64,000 nt of DNA from assembly GCA_000432835.1 (NCBI GenBank), contig FR890370.1, positions 23,367 through 87,366 on the forward strand, in the 5' to 3' direction. A model generated the notes under the pieces. It ran no database searches and had not been told where the DNA came from. It was given only the letters and a program-made list of their open reading frames with translations. Both the position numbers and the translations under genes were made by a program. Shown piece by piece: positions 28,109 through 37,934 of the stretch; the stretch's first letter is position 1; each line of letters begins with the position of its first letter. The DNA is from Clostridium sp. CAG:417. GTDB lineage: Bacteria > Bacillota_I > Bacilli_A > RF39 > UBA660.

Positions 28109-29028
28109 TGAAAAACATAGCAGTTGTATATAATCCCGAAAGTGGACATCACGATTGTCATAAATTCATAAGATATGTTTCAAGTATAATGAATAAATAT
28201 GATTATAATGATATGTATTGTCCTACCCAAGGAAAGAACGACTCTACTGAAATAATCAGGAATTTACCAAATGACATAGATTTAGTCTTGATTGCTGGAG
28301 GGGACGGAACCCTTAATGAAAGTATTAATGGTAACTGTCTAAGAGAAAAAAAGCTTCCTTTAGCGTACATTCCCTTTGGGACAACTAATGATGTTGGTCG
28401 TATGTATGGATTTACCAGAAACTATATTAAAGATATCAAATTATTATTTGATGGAGTATTAAAGAAGATTGATGTTTGCCATATTAATAAAAAAGCCTTT
28501 ATTTATGTAGCTTGTGCTGGAAATTATATGAATGTAAGCTATGAAACACCACGTCGCCTAAAGAAAAAATATGGCAAAATGGCCTATGCTCTTTATGGAC
28601 TAAAAGAATTAAGTAAAGAAATAAATAAATATGAATTAACATATAAGGTTAATGGAGTAGTCAAATCAGGGAAATACACCTTCATCTTTGTTACTAATAC
28701 CAGTAGAATAGCCGGTGTTAATGGAATATATAATGATGTAAAATTAGATGATAAAATGTTTGAGGTCGTAATGTGTAAAGCTACTACCAAGAAAGAAATT
28801 CTTCATATTATGTATCTTTTAAAAACTAAGAATCTGGAGGAAATAGAAGAAATAGAGTACTATAAAACAAATCATCTAGAAATAGAATTTAAAGATAATA
28901 TTCCAACATGGTGTCTTGATGGAGAACGCTATGTAGAAGAACAGAAAAAATTTGTTTTTACTGTTGATGATACTACGGAGATGTTAATGCCAAGAAAAAA
29001 TATTGACAAATTATTTGAAGAAAAATAA
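28108..29028 (+). CDS. Diacylglycerol-kinase-family lipid kinase
   Basis: 306 residues. VVYNPESGHH at the N-terminus and AGGDGTLNESING (about 72-84) form the nucleotide site of the DAGK catalytic domain. PFGTTNDVGRMYG is the second conserved motif and WCLDGE lies in the C-terminal domain. Members phosphorylate diacylglycerol or related lipids, recycling the product of lipoteichoic acid synthesis. Its ATG overlaps the HAD gene stop, so both are co-translated. Confidence 0.93.
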   Translation: MKNIAVVYNPESGHHDCHKFIRYVSSIMNKYDYNDMYCPTQGKNDSTEIIRNLPNDIDLVLIAGGDGTLNESINGNCLREKKLPLAYIPFGTTNDVGRMYGFTRNYIKDIKLLFDGVLKKIDVCHINKKAFIYVACAGNYMNVSYETPRRLKKKYGKMAYALYGLKELSKEINKYELTYKVNGVVKSGKYTFIFVTNTSRIAGVNGIYNDVKLDDKMFEVVMCKATTKKEILHIMYLLKTKNLEEIEEIEYYKTNHLEIEFKDNIPTWCLDGERYVEEQKKFVFTVDDTTEMLMPRKNIDKLFEEK

Positions 29029-29104
29029 TATAAAAAACTTTTCCAAATAAAAATTATATGTTATAATGTGGTATAGTTAAGGTTATAAAATAGGAGGCAA
29101 TATT

Positions 29105-29548
29105 ATGGCATTTGAAAAATTCAAAAATATATTAGGTGGTTCAGAACCAGAAGATGAAACAAATGAAACACCAGATGAAGAATTTTACACTTCATCTCGT
29201 GAGGAATATAGTGAACAAAATGGAACAGCAGGTTCTAAAATGATGCTATTAGAACCAAGAGCATATTCAGAGTCACAACAAATCGCAGATTACTTAAAAG
29301 GAAGGAACGCAGTAGTCGTTAATCTAAAAAGAGTAACACCAGATCAAGCAAAAAGAATCGTAGACTTTTTAAGTGGAACATTATACGCTATTGGCGGAGG
29401 ATTAGAAAAACTAGGAGGTGGCGTTTTCCTATGTACACCTAACAACGTTAATGTTGAAGGAAAAATAAGTGATGATAGGGAACCATCTTCCAAAACAACA
29501 AAGAAACAAGCAAAAGAAGAAGACATAGACGACGAATTTAATTGGTAA
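29105..29548 (+). CDS. sepF: Cell division protein SepF
   Basis: 147 residues. The N-terminal amphipathic helix (FEKFKNILGG) is the membrane-binding part, followed by an acidic linker. The conserved core reads LLEPRAYSESQQIADYLK and then RVTPDQAKRIVDFLSG and GGGVFLCTP, as in SepF that bundles FtsZ filaments. TAGGAGG precedes ATG 29105 and TATAAT is at 29062-29067. The divIVA gene follows after 29 bases, the usual order in Firmicutes. Confidence 0.97.
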   Translation: MAFEKFKNILGGSEPEDETNETPDEEFYTSSREEYSEQNGTAGSKMMLLEPRAYSESQQIADYLKGRNAVVVNLKRVTPDQAKRIVDFLSGTLYAIGGGLEKLGGGVFLCTPNNVNVEGKISDDREPSSKTTKKQAKEEDIDDEFNW

Positions 29549-29577
29549 TAGATAAGTAGAGTCCAGAGGTGAGGCAA

Positions 29578-30033
29578 ATGGAAAAATTTAATTATGAGCC
29601 TAATGGTTATAATCGTAAAGAAGTAAACCAATTTATTAGCGACGTCATTGACCAAACCTCTGGAATTGTAAAAAAATATACAGAACAAAAAGAAAAAATA
29701 CACCAACAAGAAGCAGAAATCTCAAAACTAAGAGAAGAAGTAGAACATTATCATCGCATCGAATCCAATTTAAAAGATACAATCATTAGAGCAGAACATA
29801 CTGCTGATCATATCAAATATTTAGCTGAACAAGATTCAGACATAATTGTAAAAGATGCAAAAAACAGTGCTAGTAGAATTGTAAATGAAGCACTTATCAA
29901 AGCTGAAAAGATTGATAATCAAACAGATATTGCTAATAAGAATTTAAAAATATTTAAACGTAAATTAAAAATATTGTTAGAGCAGCAAGCTGCAATTATT
30001 GATGAAATAGAGGATATTGAAATTTTAGACTAA
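29578..30033 (+). CDS. divIVA: DivIVA-domain protein
   Basis: 151 residues; ATG 29578 follows GAGGTGAG. The N-terminal DivIVA lipid-binding motif is FNYEPNGYNRKEVNQFISDV, and two coiled-coil stretches follow (about 28-60 and 80-150) with heptad spacing. DivIVA proteins recognise negatively curved membrane at poles and division sites and recruit partners. Adjacent to sepF and ended by a terminator. Confidence 0.9.
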   Translation: MEKFNYEPNGYNRKEVNQFISDVIDQTSGIVKKYTEQKEKIHQQEAEISKLREEVEHYHRIESNLKDTIIRAEHTADHIKYLAEQDSDIIVKDAKNSASRIVNEALIKAEKIDNQTDIANKNLKIFKRKLKILLEQQAAIIDEIEDIEILD

Positions 30034-30034
30034 G

Positions 30035-30066
30035 AAAGGCAAGAACTAAAAATCTCTTGTCTTTTT
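30035..30066 (+). terminator. Terminator of the sepF-divIVA operon
   Basis: AAAGGCAAGA (30035-30044) pairs TCTTGTCTTT (30055-30064), with one G-T pair, followed by T. Confidence 0.75.
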
Positions 30067-30117
30067 GCTATCTAACTATTATAATCTTTAAAACAATAAC
30101 AAATTAATTTATTAATC

Positions 30118-30375
30118 TTGAAATAATAAAATATGTATGATATAACTTTAGTAATAAGCAAATGCGAAAGACGGAAATATTCGAAAGTATGAAAGAGAAC
30201 CTTAACTTTGGTGAAATAGGGTTATGAGTAAAATATTTTAGATCACTTTCAAGTGCCCTTTATGGATAAGATAAAGGCGGGACTATACGTTACATAGTTA
30301 AGGTAGATATATTTCGTATTTACAAAATAAGGTGGTACCACGACTAGTTCGTCCTTTGGTATACACCTTTTTATT
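30118..30375 (+). promoter_or_regulatory. T-box riboswitch (isoleucine) with promoter, upstream of ileS
   Basis: The promoter is TTGAAA (30118-30123), 17 bases, TATAAC (30141-30146). The leader shows AGAGAACC...GGTG...GGGTT, the distal stem I pattern of T-boxes. A candidate specifier ATC (Ile) is at 30242-30244, followed by a purine and CTTTC that can pair GAAAG near 30165. The T-box AAGGTGGTACCACG is at 30329-30342. The terminator arms GGTGGTACCA / TGGTATACACC end in T at 30368-30373. Uncharged tRNA-Ile should favour read-through into ileS. Confidence 0.9.
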
Positions 30376-30459
30376 ATTTTAAGGAGTTGATTTAATAAAC
30401 CTGCAAATAACAATTATTATTACATCCAAAAAGTAAAAAATAGAAGTGGAGGAATTATT

Positions 30460-33400
30460 ATGAAATTTGAAAAATTAAAAACAGGAAATGTATCAGAAAT
30501 AGAAAAATCTATAAGAGAAGATTGGGGTGGAGTTGAAAACATTCTGAAAAAGACAATTGAAAACAGAAATGGTAAAGATAAGTATGTATTCTACGATGGA
30601 CCAATTTATGCCAATGCTAAACCTGGCTTACACCATGTCTTTGCTAAAACTATAAAAGATGCTATATGTAAATATAAAACAATGCAGGGATATCAAGTTT
30701 TAAGAAAAATAGGATTAGATACACATGGACTACCAATTGAAGTTAATGTAGAAAAAAAGCTTGGTTTCAAAAATAAATCTGATATTGAAAAATTCGGAAT
30801 AGAAAATTTCTGTAAAGAATGTAACAAAGAAACTGATTCAAATATTGATGAAGTTAAAAAAGTTACAGAAATGATGGGGCAATTTATTGATTGTACCAAT
30901 CCATATATAACTTGTACTAATGACTACATTGAGTCAGAATGGTGGTTAATAAAAAATATTTTTGATAAAGGATTAATTTATCATGGTAACAAAGTTCTTC
31001 CATATTGTCCAAGATGTGGAACAGAATTATCTCAAAATGAAGTATCTCAAGGATATCAACAAGATTCTGTTAATACAGTAATCGTTCCTTTAAAACTAAT
31101 AGATGAAGATTGTTACTTACTAGTTTGGACTACTACACCATGGACTTTGATTGATAATGTGGCAACATGCGTAAATCCTGAATATGATTATATTAAAGCA
31201 TCATCAAAGGGTTACAACTTCATAGTCGGAAAAACTTTAGCTGATAAAGTACTTGGTGATGATTATGAAGTATTAGAAACTTATAAAGGGGTAGATTTAG
31301 TAGGTAAAAAGTATTGCCAATTAATGCCTTTTGCTAAAGTTGAAGGTAAGGCATTTGAAGTTTTAGCAGACTCTTACGTTACAGCAGAAGATGGTACTGG
31401 AATTGTTCATATCGCCCCTGCATATGGTGAAGATGACTCACGTGTTGCAAAAGCCAATGGTATTAGTTTTTCTCAAAGTGTCAACAAAGATGGTTGTTAT
31501 ACTGTTGGACCTTGGGAGGGCAGAGTAGTAACAGATTCAGAACTTGAACTTGATATCATCAAATACTTAAAGGAAAATGATAAACTATTCAAAAAACAAA
31601 AAATAACTCATGATTATCCTCATTGTTGGAGATGTAAAAAGCCGTTAATTTATTATGCTAAACCAGCATGGTATATTGAAACAACTAAATTAAAACAACA
31701 AATAATAGATTGTAATAAAAAAGTTAATTGGTATCCAGCATATGTCGGAGAAAAAAGATTTAATAACTGGCTAGAAGGAATGGTAGATTGGGGTATTTCT
31801 AGAAATAGATACTGGGGTTGTCCTATGCCACTTTGGACTTGTGAATGTGGACATGTTGAATGTATCGGTTCACTAGATGAATTACAAGAAAAACTAGTAG
31901 AAGATATTGATGTTAGAAAGATTGAACTTCATAGACCTTATGTTGATAATCTACACATTAAATGTAGTTGCTGTGGCAAAACAATGTCTCGAGTTACTGA
32001 TGTTATGGACGTATGGTTTGATAGTGGAGCTATGCCTTATGCTCAATTTCATTATCCATTTGAGAACAAAGAATTATTTGAATCACAATTCCCAGGTGAC
32101 TTTATTGCCGAAGGTGTTGACCAAACAAGAGGTTGGTTTAACTCTCTACTTTGCATTTCAACATTAGTATCAGGAGTATCTAGCTATAAAAATGTTGTTG
32201 TTAATGATATGATGCTTGACGCTCACGGTAAAAAGATGTCAAAATCCGTAGGAAATATTATCAATCCAATAGATATTATGACCGAATATGGAGCTGACCC
32301 AGTTAGATATTATATGCTATATGCATCTCCAGTATGGACTCCATTAAGATTTGATATGGTAGGCTTAAAAGAAATTTATTCAAAATACTATGCAACATTT
32401 AAAAATGCCTATTCCTTCTTCGAAATGTATGCCAATGCCGATAACATTGATCCAAGAGAATACGACATAAAAGTAGAAGATCGCGAATTAATTGATAAAT
32501 GGTTACTTTCAAAATTAAACAAGTTAGTTCGTGATGTTATTAATGCTTATGAAGAGTATGATTTAAACAAAGTTGTAAAATTAATTGTACCTTTCTTAAA
32601 TGATGATTTATCAAATTGGTATATTAGAAGTAATAGAAGAAGATTCTGGGATAGCAAGTTAACAAAAAGTAAAAAAAGTGTTTATCAAACAACATACGAA
32701 GTTTTAGTTACTTTAGCAAAATTAACTGCGCCTATAACTCCATATATATCAGATGAAATTTATACTAAATTAACTGGTGAAGAAAGTGTTCATTTAGCAG
32801 ACTTTCCAAAGTTTAATGAAAATTTAGTAAATGAAGAAGTAGAAGAGAAAATGGATCTTGTAAGAGATATCTGTAGTCTAGGACGTGATGCTCGTGAAAC
32901 AGCAAATATCAAAGTTAGACAACCAATTAGTGAAGTAATATTAGACAGCTCTATAAAAAATATCATTGGAAATTTAGATTCAATAATAAAAGAAGAATTA
33001 AATGTTAAAGAATTATCTTACAAAGATGACATGACAGATTACTTAACTTACACTTTAAAACCAAACTTTAAAGTGTTAGGTAAAACATTAGGTTCTAAAA
33101 TAAAAGTGTTACAAGAACAATTAAAGACTTTACCTAGTGAAGAGGCATTAAAGACACAAAATGAATCAATTACAATAAAATTAGAGGGTGAAAACTTTAC
33201 GCTTGATGCCCAAAATACCATTCTTTCAATTGAAGTTAAAGATGGATATCAAGCCTCAAGTGATAATAAGACATGTGTTGTTCTTAATACCAATTTAACC
33301 GAAAGCCTAATTCTAGAAGGCTTAGCTCGTGAAATGGTTAGAACTATCCAAAGTCTAAGAAAAGAAAAAGATTTTGTAATCACTGATCATATAAATGTAT

Positions 33401-33558
33401 ATTATAATGGCGATACTGATATAGATCATATGCTAGATACATATAAAGATTATGTAGAAAATGAAACTTTAGCTAATAAAATTGAAAAACAAGAAGTTAA
33501 TAGTGAAGAATACGATCTAAATGGACATCCTATTAAGATAGAAGTAGAAAAAGCATAA
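30460..33558 (+). CDS. ileS: Isoleucyl-tRNA synthetase, type 2 (IleS2-like)
   Basis: 1032 residues. The first class I signature reads PGLHHVFA around H58-H59, the form typical of the eukaryote-like IleS2 clade rather than HIGH of IleS1. KMSKS starts at K592. The editing CP1 domain includes WTTTPWTL and GTGIVHIAPAYGEDD. A zinc-type WRCKKP lies in the CP region, and the C-terminal part has a DUF5915-like anticodon domain ending in HPIKIEVEKA, which is usual in this clade. GGAGG precedes ATG 30460. Regulated by the T-box upstream. IleS2 enzymes are often less sensitive to mupirocin; not testable here. Confidence 0.95.
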   Translation: MKFEKLKTGNVSEIEKSIREDWGGVENILKKTIENRNGKDKYVFYDGPIYANAKPGLHHVFAKTIKDAICKYKTMQGYQVLRKIGLDTHGLPIEVNVEKKLGFKNKSDIEKFGIENFCKECNKETDSNIDEVKKVTEMMGQFIDCTNPYITCTNDYIESEWWLIKNIFDKGLIYHGNKVLPYCPRCGTELSQNEVSQGYQQDSVNTVIVPLKLIDEDCYLLVWTTTPWTLIDNVATCVNPEYDYIKASSKGYNFIVGKTLADKVLGDDYEVLETYKGVDLVGKKYCQLMPFAKVEGKAFEVLADSYVTAEDGTGIVHIAPAYGEDDSRVAKANGISFSQSVNKDGCYTVGPWEGRVVTDSELELDIIKYLKENDKLFKKQKITHDYPHCWRCKKPLIYYAKPAWYIETTKLKQQIIDCNKKVNWYPAYVGEKRFNNWLEGMVDWGISRNRYWGCPMPLWTCECGHVECIGSLDELQEKLVEDIDVRKIELHRPYVDNLHIKCSCCGKTMSRVTDVMDVWFDSGAMPYAQFHYPFENKELFESQFPGDFIAEGVDQTRGWFNSLLCISTLVSGVSSYKNVVVNDMMLDAHGKKMSKSVGNIINPIDIMTEYGADPVRYYMLYASPVWTPLRFDMVGLKEIYSKYYATFKNAYSFFEMYANADNIDPREYDIKVEDRELIDKWLLSKLNKLVRDVINAYEEYDLNKVVKLIVPFLNDDLSNWYIRSNRRRFWDSKLTKSKKSVYQTTYEVLVTLAKLTAPITPYISDEIYTKLTGEESVHLADFPKFNENLVNEEVEEKMDLVRDICSLGRDARETANIKVRQPISEVILDSSIKNIIGNLDSIIKEELNVKELSYKDDMTDYLTYTLKPNFKVLGKTLGSKIKVLQEQLKTLPSEEALKTQNESITIKLEGENFTLDAQNTILSIEVKDGYQASSDNKTCVVLNTNLTESLILEGLAREMVRTIQSLRKEKDFVITDHINVYYNGDTDIDHMLDTYKDYVENETLANKIEKQEVNSEEYDLNGHPIKIEVEKA

Positions 33559-33560
33559 TA

Positions 33561-33598
33561 AAAAATACTAGATTTTTAAAAGTCTAGTATTTTTTTTG
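33561..33598. terminator. Bidirectional terminator between ileS and arginase
   Basis: AAAATACTAGA (33562-33572) pairs TCTAGTATTTT (33583-33593), with T on the + side and A on the other, so it acts on both converging transcripts. Confidence 0.85.
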
Positions 33599-34495
33599 AT
33601 TAATTATTTTTCCCTTAACTTCTTCAACCACCTGAACTGTTCTAGCTACCATATTTAAAGCCAGCTGTTCTGTTTTTCTATCTTCATCACGTAATGGATT
33701 AAATTCTACAATGTCCATAGAAGAAATACTATTAATATGTTTTAAAACTTCTTCTAAAATTTCCATAGCCTCTTTATCATTTATACCGTCAACTTCTGGA
33801 ATAGATACACCAGGAGCAAAGTCAGGATCAACAACATCAATGTCATAGCTTACATGAACGGACTTATTTCTATCTAGAGCAATTTTAAATGCTTCATCAA
33901 CGACTGTTTTAATTCCCATTTTTTTAATATCTTCAGTAGAGTAAACTGTTACTCCAGAATATTTAATATTATCTTCTTCCCATGGATCAATACTTCTAGC
34001 TCCAATAATTACTGTTTTTCGTGGATCAATACACTGTCCGTCAAAAAAAGTTCTAAGTTCTTCACATTTCCATCCTGTAATAGCGGCACATGGTAGACCA
34101 TGTATATTTCCTGAAACGGTAGTTTCAAAAGTATTATAGTCTGTATGAGCATCAATCCAAATCATTCCCACATGACCATCATTAATCTTAGAATCAGCAA
34201 GAGCACTAGCGACTGCAACAGAGTGATCACCTCCCAGTGTAAGTGGGAATAATCCTTCTTTCATCTTCTTTAATTCCAATTTATATAAAGCCGTATTAAA
34301 ACGCTCTATTTCAACATCATTTTTCTTTCTATCAGATAAATTACGACTCTTAACAATTCCTTCATCTTGCATTAAATTTATCATCTCACCATGATATATT
34401 GGTTTCATATCATTCATTAATTGTAATGGTCCTAGATGAGCTCCATCAATATGAACTCCTAAATCTGAACCAGCACCTATAATCACTGCTTTCAT
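33584..34495 (-). CDS. rocF: Arginase
   Basis: 303 residues from the ATG complementary to 34493-34495, which follows GGTGATAAG; upstream starts lack a site. Hydrolyses L-arginine to ornithine and urea. Manganese motifs in order: LGGDHSVAV, WIDAHTDYN and SYDIDVVDPDFAPG, with the second-sphere GNIHGLPCAA. Length matches arginase rather than agmatinase (about 300 residues with an extended C-terminus). No ornithine aminotransferase gene is adjacent. Divergent from murE. Confidence 0.92.
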   Translation of the reverse strand: MKAVIIGAGSDLGVHIDGAHLGPLQLMNDMKPIYHGEMINLMQDEGIVKSRNLSDRKKNDVEIERFNTALYKLELKKMKEGLFPLTLGGDHSVAVASALADSKINDGHVGMIWIDAHTDYNTFETTVSGNIHGLPCAAITGWKCEELRTFFDGQCIDPRKTVIIGARSIDPWEEDNIKYSGVTVYSTEDIKKMGIKTVVDEAFKIALDRNKSVHVSYDIDVVDPDFAPGVSIPEVDGINDKEAMEILEEVLKHINSISSMDIVEFNPLRDEDRKTEQLALNMVARTVQVVEEVKGKIINQKKY

Positions 34496-34595
34496 CTTAT
34501 CACCACCATACATTTTACCGTAAATATATGTATATTTCAACCATTTACCTTTTATTTTTGCCAACTTTACGCTATACTATTCATAGGTGATAAAA

Positions 34596-36047
34596 ATGAA
34601 AAAATTAAGTGAATTATTTGATATCGATAGTGATGTAGAAATAAAAAGAATAGCTATTAATTCAAAACAAGTAGAACCAGGTGACTTGTTTGTTTGCACT
34701 ATGGGGGTTAAAGCAGATCGTCATGATTTTATAGATGATGCCATCAAAAATGGAGCCAGTGCCATTGTGGTAAGTAAAGATGTTGGCAAAAAATCTGTTC
34801 CTATAATAAAAGTAGATAACACTAATGAAGAATTACCAAGAATCTGTTCCAAATTTTATGACTATCCTGATAAAAAACTAAAAATGATTGGAATAACAGG
34901 AACTGACGGTAAAACAAGTACCACAACAATTATTCAAACTCTAATTGGTAAAGATAATTGTGGCTATATTGGTACAAATGGTTATAGTTATAAAGATAAA
35001 AAAGGAGATACCGAGAATACAACTCCTGATAGTCATAATTTATATAGGTATTTTAATGATTTTGTTGAAGCTGGATGCAAATATTGTTCAATGGAAGCAA
35101 GTAGTGAAGCCTTTTTTAGAAATAGACTTACAGAACTAGAATTTGATATTTCTGGTATTACCAATATTACCCGTGAACATTTAAATATTCATGGAAGTTA
35201 TGAAAACTATATTGAATGTAAGTGCAAATTATTTAAACAAACCAAAAAAGATGGTTGTTGTATTCTAAACCATGATGATGAGGCCTTTGAGATATGCAAA
35301 AAAGCTTGTAACGGACAAGTTGTAACATATGGAAAAGGAGATGATAATACACTACAAATTGTAGATTACAAAGTCTATCCTACACATACTGATATTACTT
35401 ACAAGTATGATTCAAAACTTCATAATATAAAGAGTCCATTACTAGGTGGATTTAATGTTTATAACCTAGCGTGCGCAATACTTTGCTGTTTATCCTTAGG
35501 CTTTAAGTGGGAAGAGTTCCAAGATAATATCAAAAATATTTATGTTGATGGAAGACTTGAAATGTTAAAAACAGATACACCATATTATGTTATGGTAGAT
35601 TATGCTCATACTCCTAATGGAATTAGCAATCTTTTAAACTTTGTTCATACTCTAGACATTAATCGTTCTATAGTAGTCATTGGTTCAGCTGGTGAAAGGG
35701 ACTATTTGAAAAGACCAATCATGGGTGAAACAATTTTAAGTAATGCAAGCTACGCCATTTTCTGTTATGAAGATCCACGAAGTGAAGACCCACTAGACAT
35801 TATTAACCAATTAGTGTCAACTGCCAAGGCTAAACATACAAATTACGAAATAGAAGTAGACCGTCACAAAGCGATTGAAAAGGCAATAAATATGGCTAAA
35901 GATAAAGATATTGTTTTAATACTTGGTAAAGGTAATGAAACATATCAAAAACTAAAAAATGAAACAATTTACTTTAATGATGTCGAAGAAGGTTATAAAG
36001 CAGTAGAAAAAAGAAAACAAAGAGAAAAAGAAGAAATTAAGTTATAA
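34596..36047 (+). CDS. murE: UDP-MurNAc-tripeptide synthetase
   Basis: 483 residues; ATG 34596 follows AGGTGATAAA. Adds the third residue to UDP-MurNAc-L-Ala-D-Glu. The P-loop is GITGTDGKTSTTT, and the central carbamylated lysine region ECKCKLFKQ is present. The amino-acid pocket motif reads EDPRSEDP (392-399): the Arg395 position corresponds to DNPR of meso-diaminopimelate-adding enzymes rather than DNPA of lysine enzymes. That points to DAP-type peptidoglycan, an inference. Transcribed alone and followed by a terminator. Confidence 0.95.
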   Translation: MKKLSELFDIDSDVEIKRIAINSKQVEPGDLFVCTMGVKADRHDFIDDAIKNGASAIVVSKDVGKKSVPIIKVDNTNEELPRICSKFYDYPDKKLKMIGITGTDGKTSTTTIIQTLIGKDNCGYIGTNGYSYKDKKGDTENTTPDSHNLYRYFNDFVEAGCKYCSMEASSEAFFRNRLTELEFDISGITNITREHLNIHGSYENYIECKCKLFKQTKKDGCCILNHDDEAFEICKKACNGQVVTYGKGDDNTLQIVDYKVYPTHTDITYKYDSKLHNIKSPLLGGFNVYNLACAILCCLSLGFKWEEFQDNIKNIYVDGRLEMLKTDTPYYVMVDYAHTPNGISNLLNFVHTLDINRSIVVIGSAGERDYLKRPIMGETILSNASYAIFCYEDPRSEDPLDIINQLVSTAKAKHTNYEIEVDRHKAIEKAINMAKDKDIVLILGKGNETYQKLKNETIYFNDVEEGYKAVEKRKQREKEEIKL

Positions 36048-36075
36048 AATATTGCAAAAAGGCAATATTTTTTTT
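36048..36075 (+). terminator. Terminator of murE
   Basis: AATATTGC (36048-36055) pairs GCAATATT (36062-36069), followed by T. Confidence 0.85.
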
Positions 36076-36156
36076 AATTTATATAAAAAAAGTTACTACT
36101 TCCATTATTATACTTGTCATTTTTTATATTTTGTTTTAAAATGTATATGTACTTAT

Positions 36157-36231
36157 TGCTCCATAGCCAAGCGGTAAGGCAGTGCGCTCTGACCGCACGA
36201 TGCGTTAGTTCGAATCTAACTGGAGCAGCCA
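36157..36231 (+). tRNA. tRNA-Gln (CTG anticodon)
   Basis: A 75-base cloverleaf with encoded CCA. Acceptor TGCTCCA/TGGAGCA, D arm GCC...GGC, anticodon stem GTGCG/CGCAC with loop CTCTGAC giving CTG, and T loop TTCGAAT. The body closely follows Bacillus tRNA-Gln. It lies 56 bases before gltX, whose product probably mischarges it with glutamate before amidation. Confidence 0.95.
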
Positions 36232-36241
36232 TATTGAAATT

Positions 36242-36262
36242 AAACACATTATGTGTTTTTTT
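36242..36262 (+). terminator. Terminator after tRNA-Gln
   Basis: AAACACA (36242-36248) pairs TGTGTTT (36252-36258), followed by T. Confidence 0.65.
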
Positions 36263-36287
36263 AATAATAAAGAAAAGAGGAATCCTA

Positions 36288-37934
36288 ATGACTGATATAG
36301 AAAGAAATGAACTTGCTGAAATATTGTTTCCCCATATTACAAGAACAAGAGATGAATTTGAACAAAAATATCCTGAAAGAAATTTAAAAGAAGGAGCTAA
36401 AGTAACCCGTTTTGCTCCAAGTCCAACAGGTTTTATGCATATGGGTGGATTGGAAAGTGCTTTCCTAGATTACATATTCGCAAAACAAAGTGATGGCATC
36501 TTCTTCCTAAGACTAGAAGATACTGATCAAGAACGATATGTAGAAGGTGCAACAGACCTAATTAAATCATCCCTTGAAACATTTGATATTATGCCTGATG
36601 AAGGAGCAATAACAGGTGGCGCCTATGGACCATATACTCAGAGCGAAAGAAAAGAAATTTATCAAACATATATTAAAGACTTAATTAAAAATGGTCTTGC
36701 TTACCCTTGCTTTATGACAAAAGAAGAATTACAAGAAATAAGAGAAGGGCAAGAATTAAGAAAAGAGCCTATTGGTGTATATGGGCATTATGCAGTTGAT
36801 AGAGATTTATCATTAGATGAAATAAAAGAACATCTAAAAAATAATGATGATTATGTTGTTAGAATTAAATCTCCTGGTGATATGTCAAAACAAGTAACTC
36901 TACATGATTTAATTAAGGGTGATATTACAATGCCAGAAAATGTCATTGATGAAGTAATCATGAAAAAAGATGGTCTTCCAACATACCATTTTGCTCATGT
37001 TATAGATGATCACTTAATGCATACAACAGTTGTTATAAGAGGAGACGAATGGGTACCAAGTTATCCCAAACATCTTCAGCTATTCCAACTTATGGGATTT
37101 AAATTACCAAAATATGCTCACTATGCTCCGCTTACAAAAAAAGAAAATGGTAACATTCGTAAATTAAGTAAAAGAAAAGATCCAGAGTTTTCCGTTAGCT
37201 ATTACGATGAAGCAGGTATACCTAGTGAAGGAGTAAAACTATTCTTATCAACAATTATTAATACAAACTTTGAAGAATGGTATTTACAAAATAGTGATAA
37301 GTCCTATTTAGACTTCCAATTTAGTTTTAAGAAAATGCCTACCGGTGGGACATTATTTGATACCGAAAAATTAAATAATATTTGTCGTACTTATTTTTCA
37401 AGAATAAGTGCTTCAAAAATATATGAAGATAGCCTTACTTACTTTAAAAAATACGATGAAGAATTCTATAATATTATGGTAACAAATAAAGACAGATTAA
37501 TAGATTTCTTAGATATTGAAAGAAATGGTAAACGTCCACGTAAAGATATAGCTACATATAAAGATGTCAAGAGTGAGTCAATGTATATGTTTAATGAATA
37601 CTTCTATAAAGATAAGAAAGAAACTTATAAGGAAATAGATAAGGCAGGTATTGATGTAGAATTACTACATAAATACTTAGAAGTATTTGATGAACATGAT
37701 GATAATGATACATGGTATAGTAAGATTCAAAACCTTGCTACTGAAAATAATTATGCTCCATCAACAAAAGAGTACAAAGCTTCTCCTGAATCATATAAAG
37801 GACATATAGGTAATATTTGTGAAATGATAAGACATGTAGTAACTGGAAAAAATCAAACTCCAAACCTTTCTAATATTTTAAGTATTTTAGGAAAAGAAGA
37901 AATTAGTAAAAGAATAAGCTTTTTTGAAAATTAG
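36288..37934 (+). CDS. gltX: Glutamyl-tRNA synthetase
   Basis: 548 residues; ATG 36288 follows AGAGG. An upstream open frame runs through the tRNA gene and is not used. The class I signature reads RFAPSPTGFMHMGGLESAF, with HMGG in place of HIGH. KLSKRKDPEFSV is the KMSKS motif in the form of Clostridia-type GltX. It is about 60 residues longer than E. coli GluRS, with an N-terminal extension of about 40 residues (through RNLKEGAKV). In Firmicutes this enzyme also loads tRNA-Gln with Glu for GatCAB; the adjacent tRNA-Gln gene fits that. Confidence 0.95.
   Translation: MTDIERNELAEILFPHITRTRDEFEQKYPERNLKEGAKVTRFAPSPTGFMHMGGLESAFLDYIFAKQSDGIFFLRLEDTDQERYVEGATDLIKSSLETFDIMPDEGAITGGAYGPYTQSERKEIYQTYIKDLIKNGLAYPCFMTKEELQEIREGQELRKEPIGVYGHYAVDRDLSLDEIKEHLKNNDDYVVRIKSPGDMSKQVTLHDLIKGDITMPENVIDEVIMKKDGLPTYHFAHVIDDHLMHTTVVIRGDEWVPSYPKHLQLFQLMGFKLPKYAHYAPLTKKENGNIRKLSKRKDPEFSVSYYDEAGIPSEGVKLFLSTIINTNFEEWYLQNSDKSYLDFQFSFKKMPTGGTLFDTEKLNNICRTYFSRISASKIYEDSLTYFKKYDEEFYNIMVTNKDRLIDFLDIERNGKRPRKDIATYKDVKSESMYMFNEYFYKDKKETYKEIDKAGIDVELLHKYLEVFDEHDDNDTWYSKIQNLATENNYAPSTKEYKASPESYKGHIGNICEMIRHVVTGKNQTPNLSNILSILGKEEISKRISFFEN

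Noticed and set aside
29344..29709. 121-codon minus-strand frame across sepF and divIVA
   Set aside because: Antisense to two well-conserved genes and without a ribosome binding site.
36114..36287. Extended N-terminus of gltX
   Set aside because: This part is tRNA-Gln and its terminator; the ATG at 36288 has a ribosome binding site.
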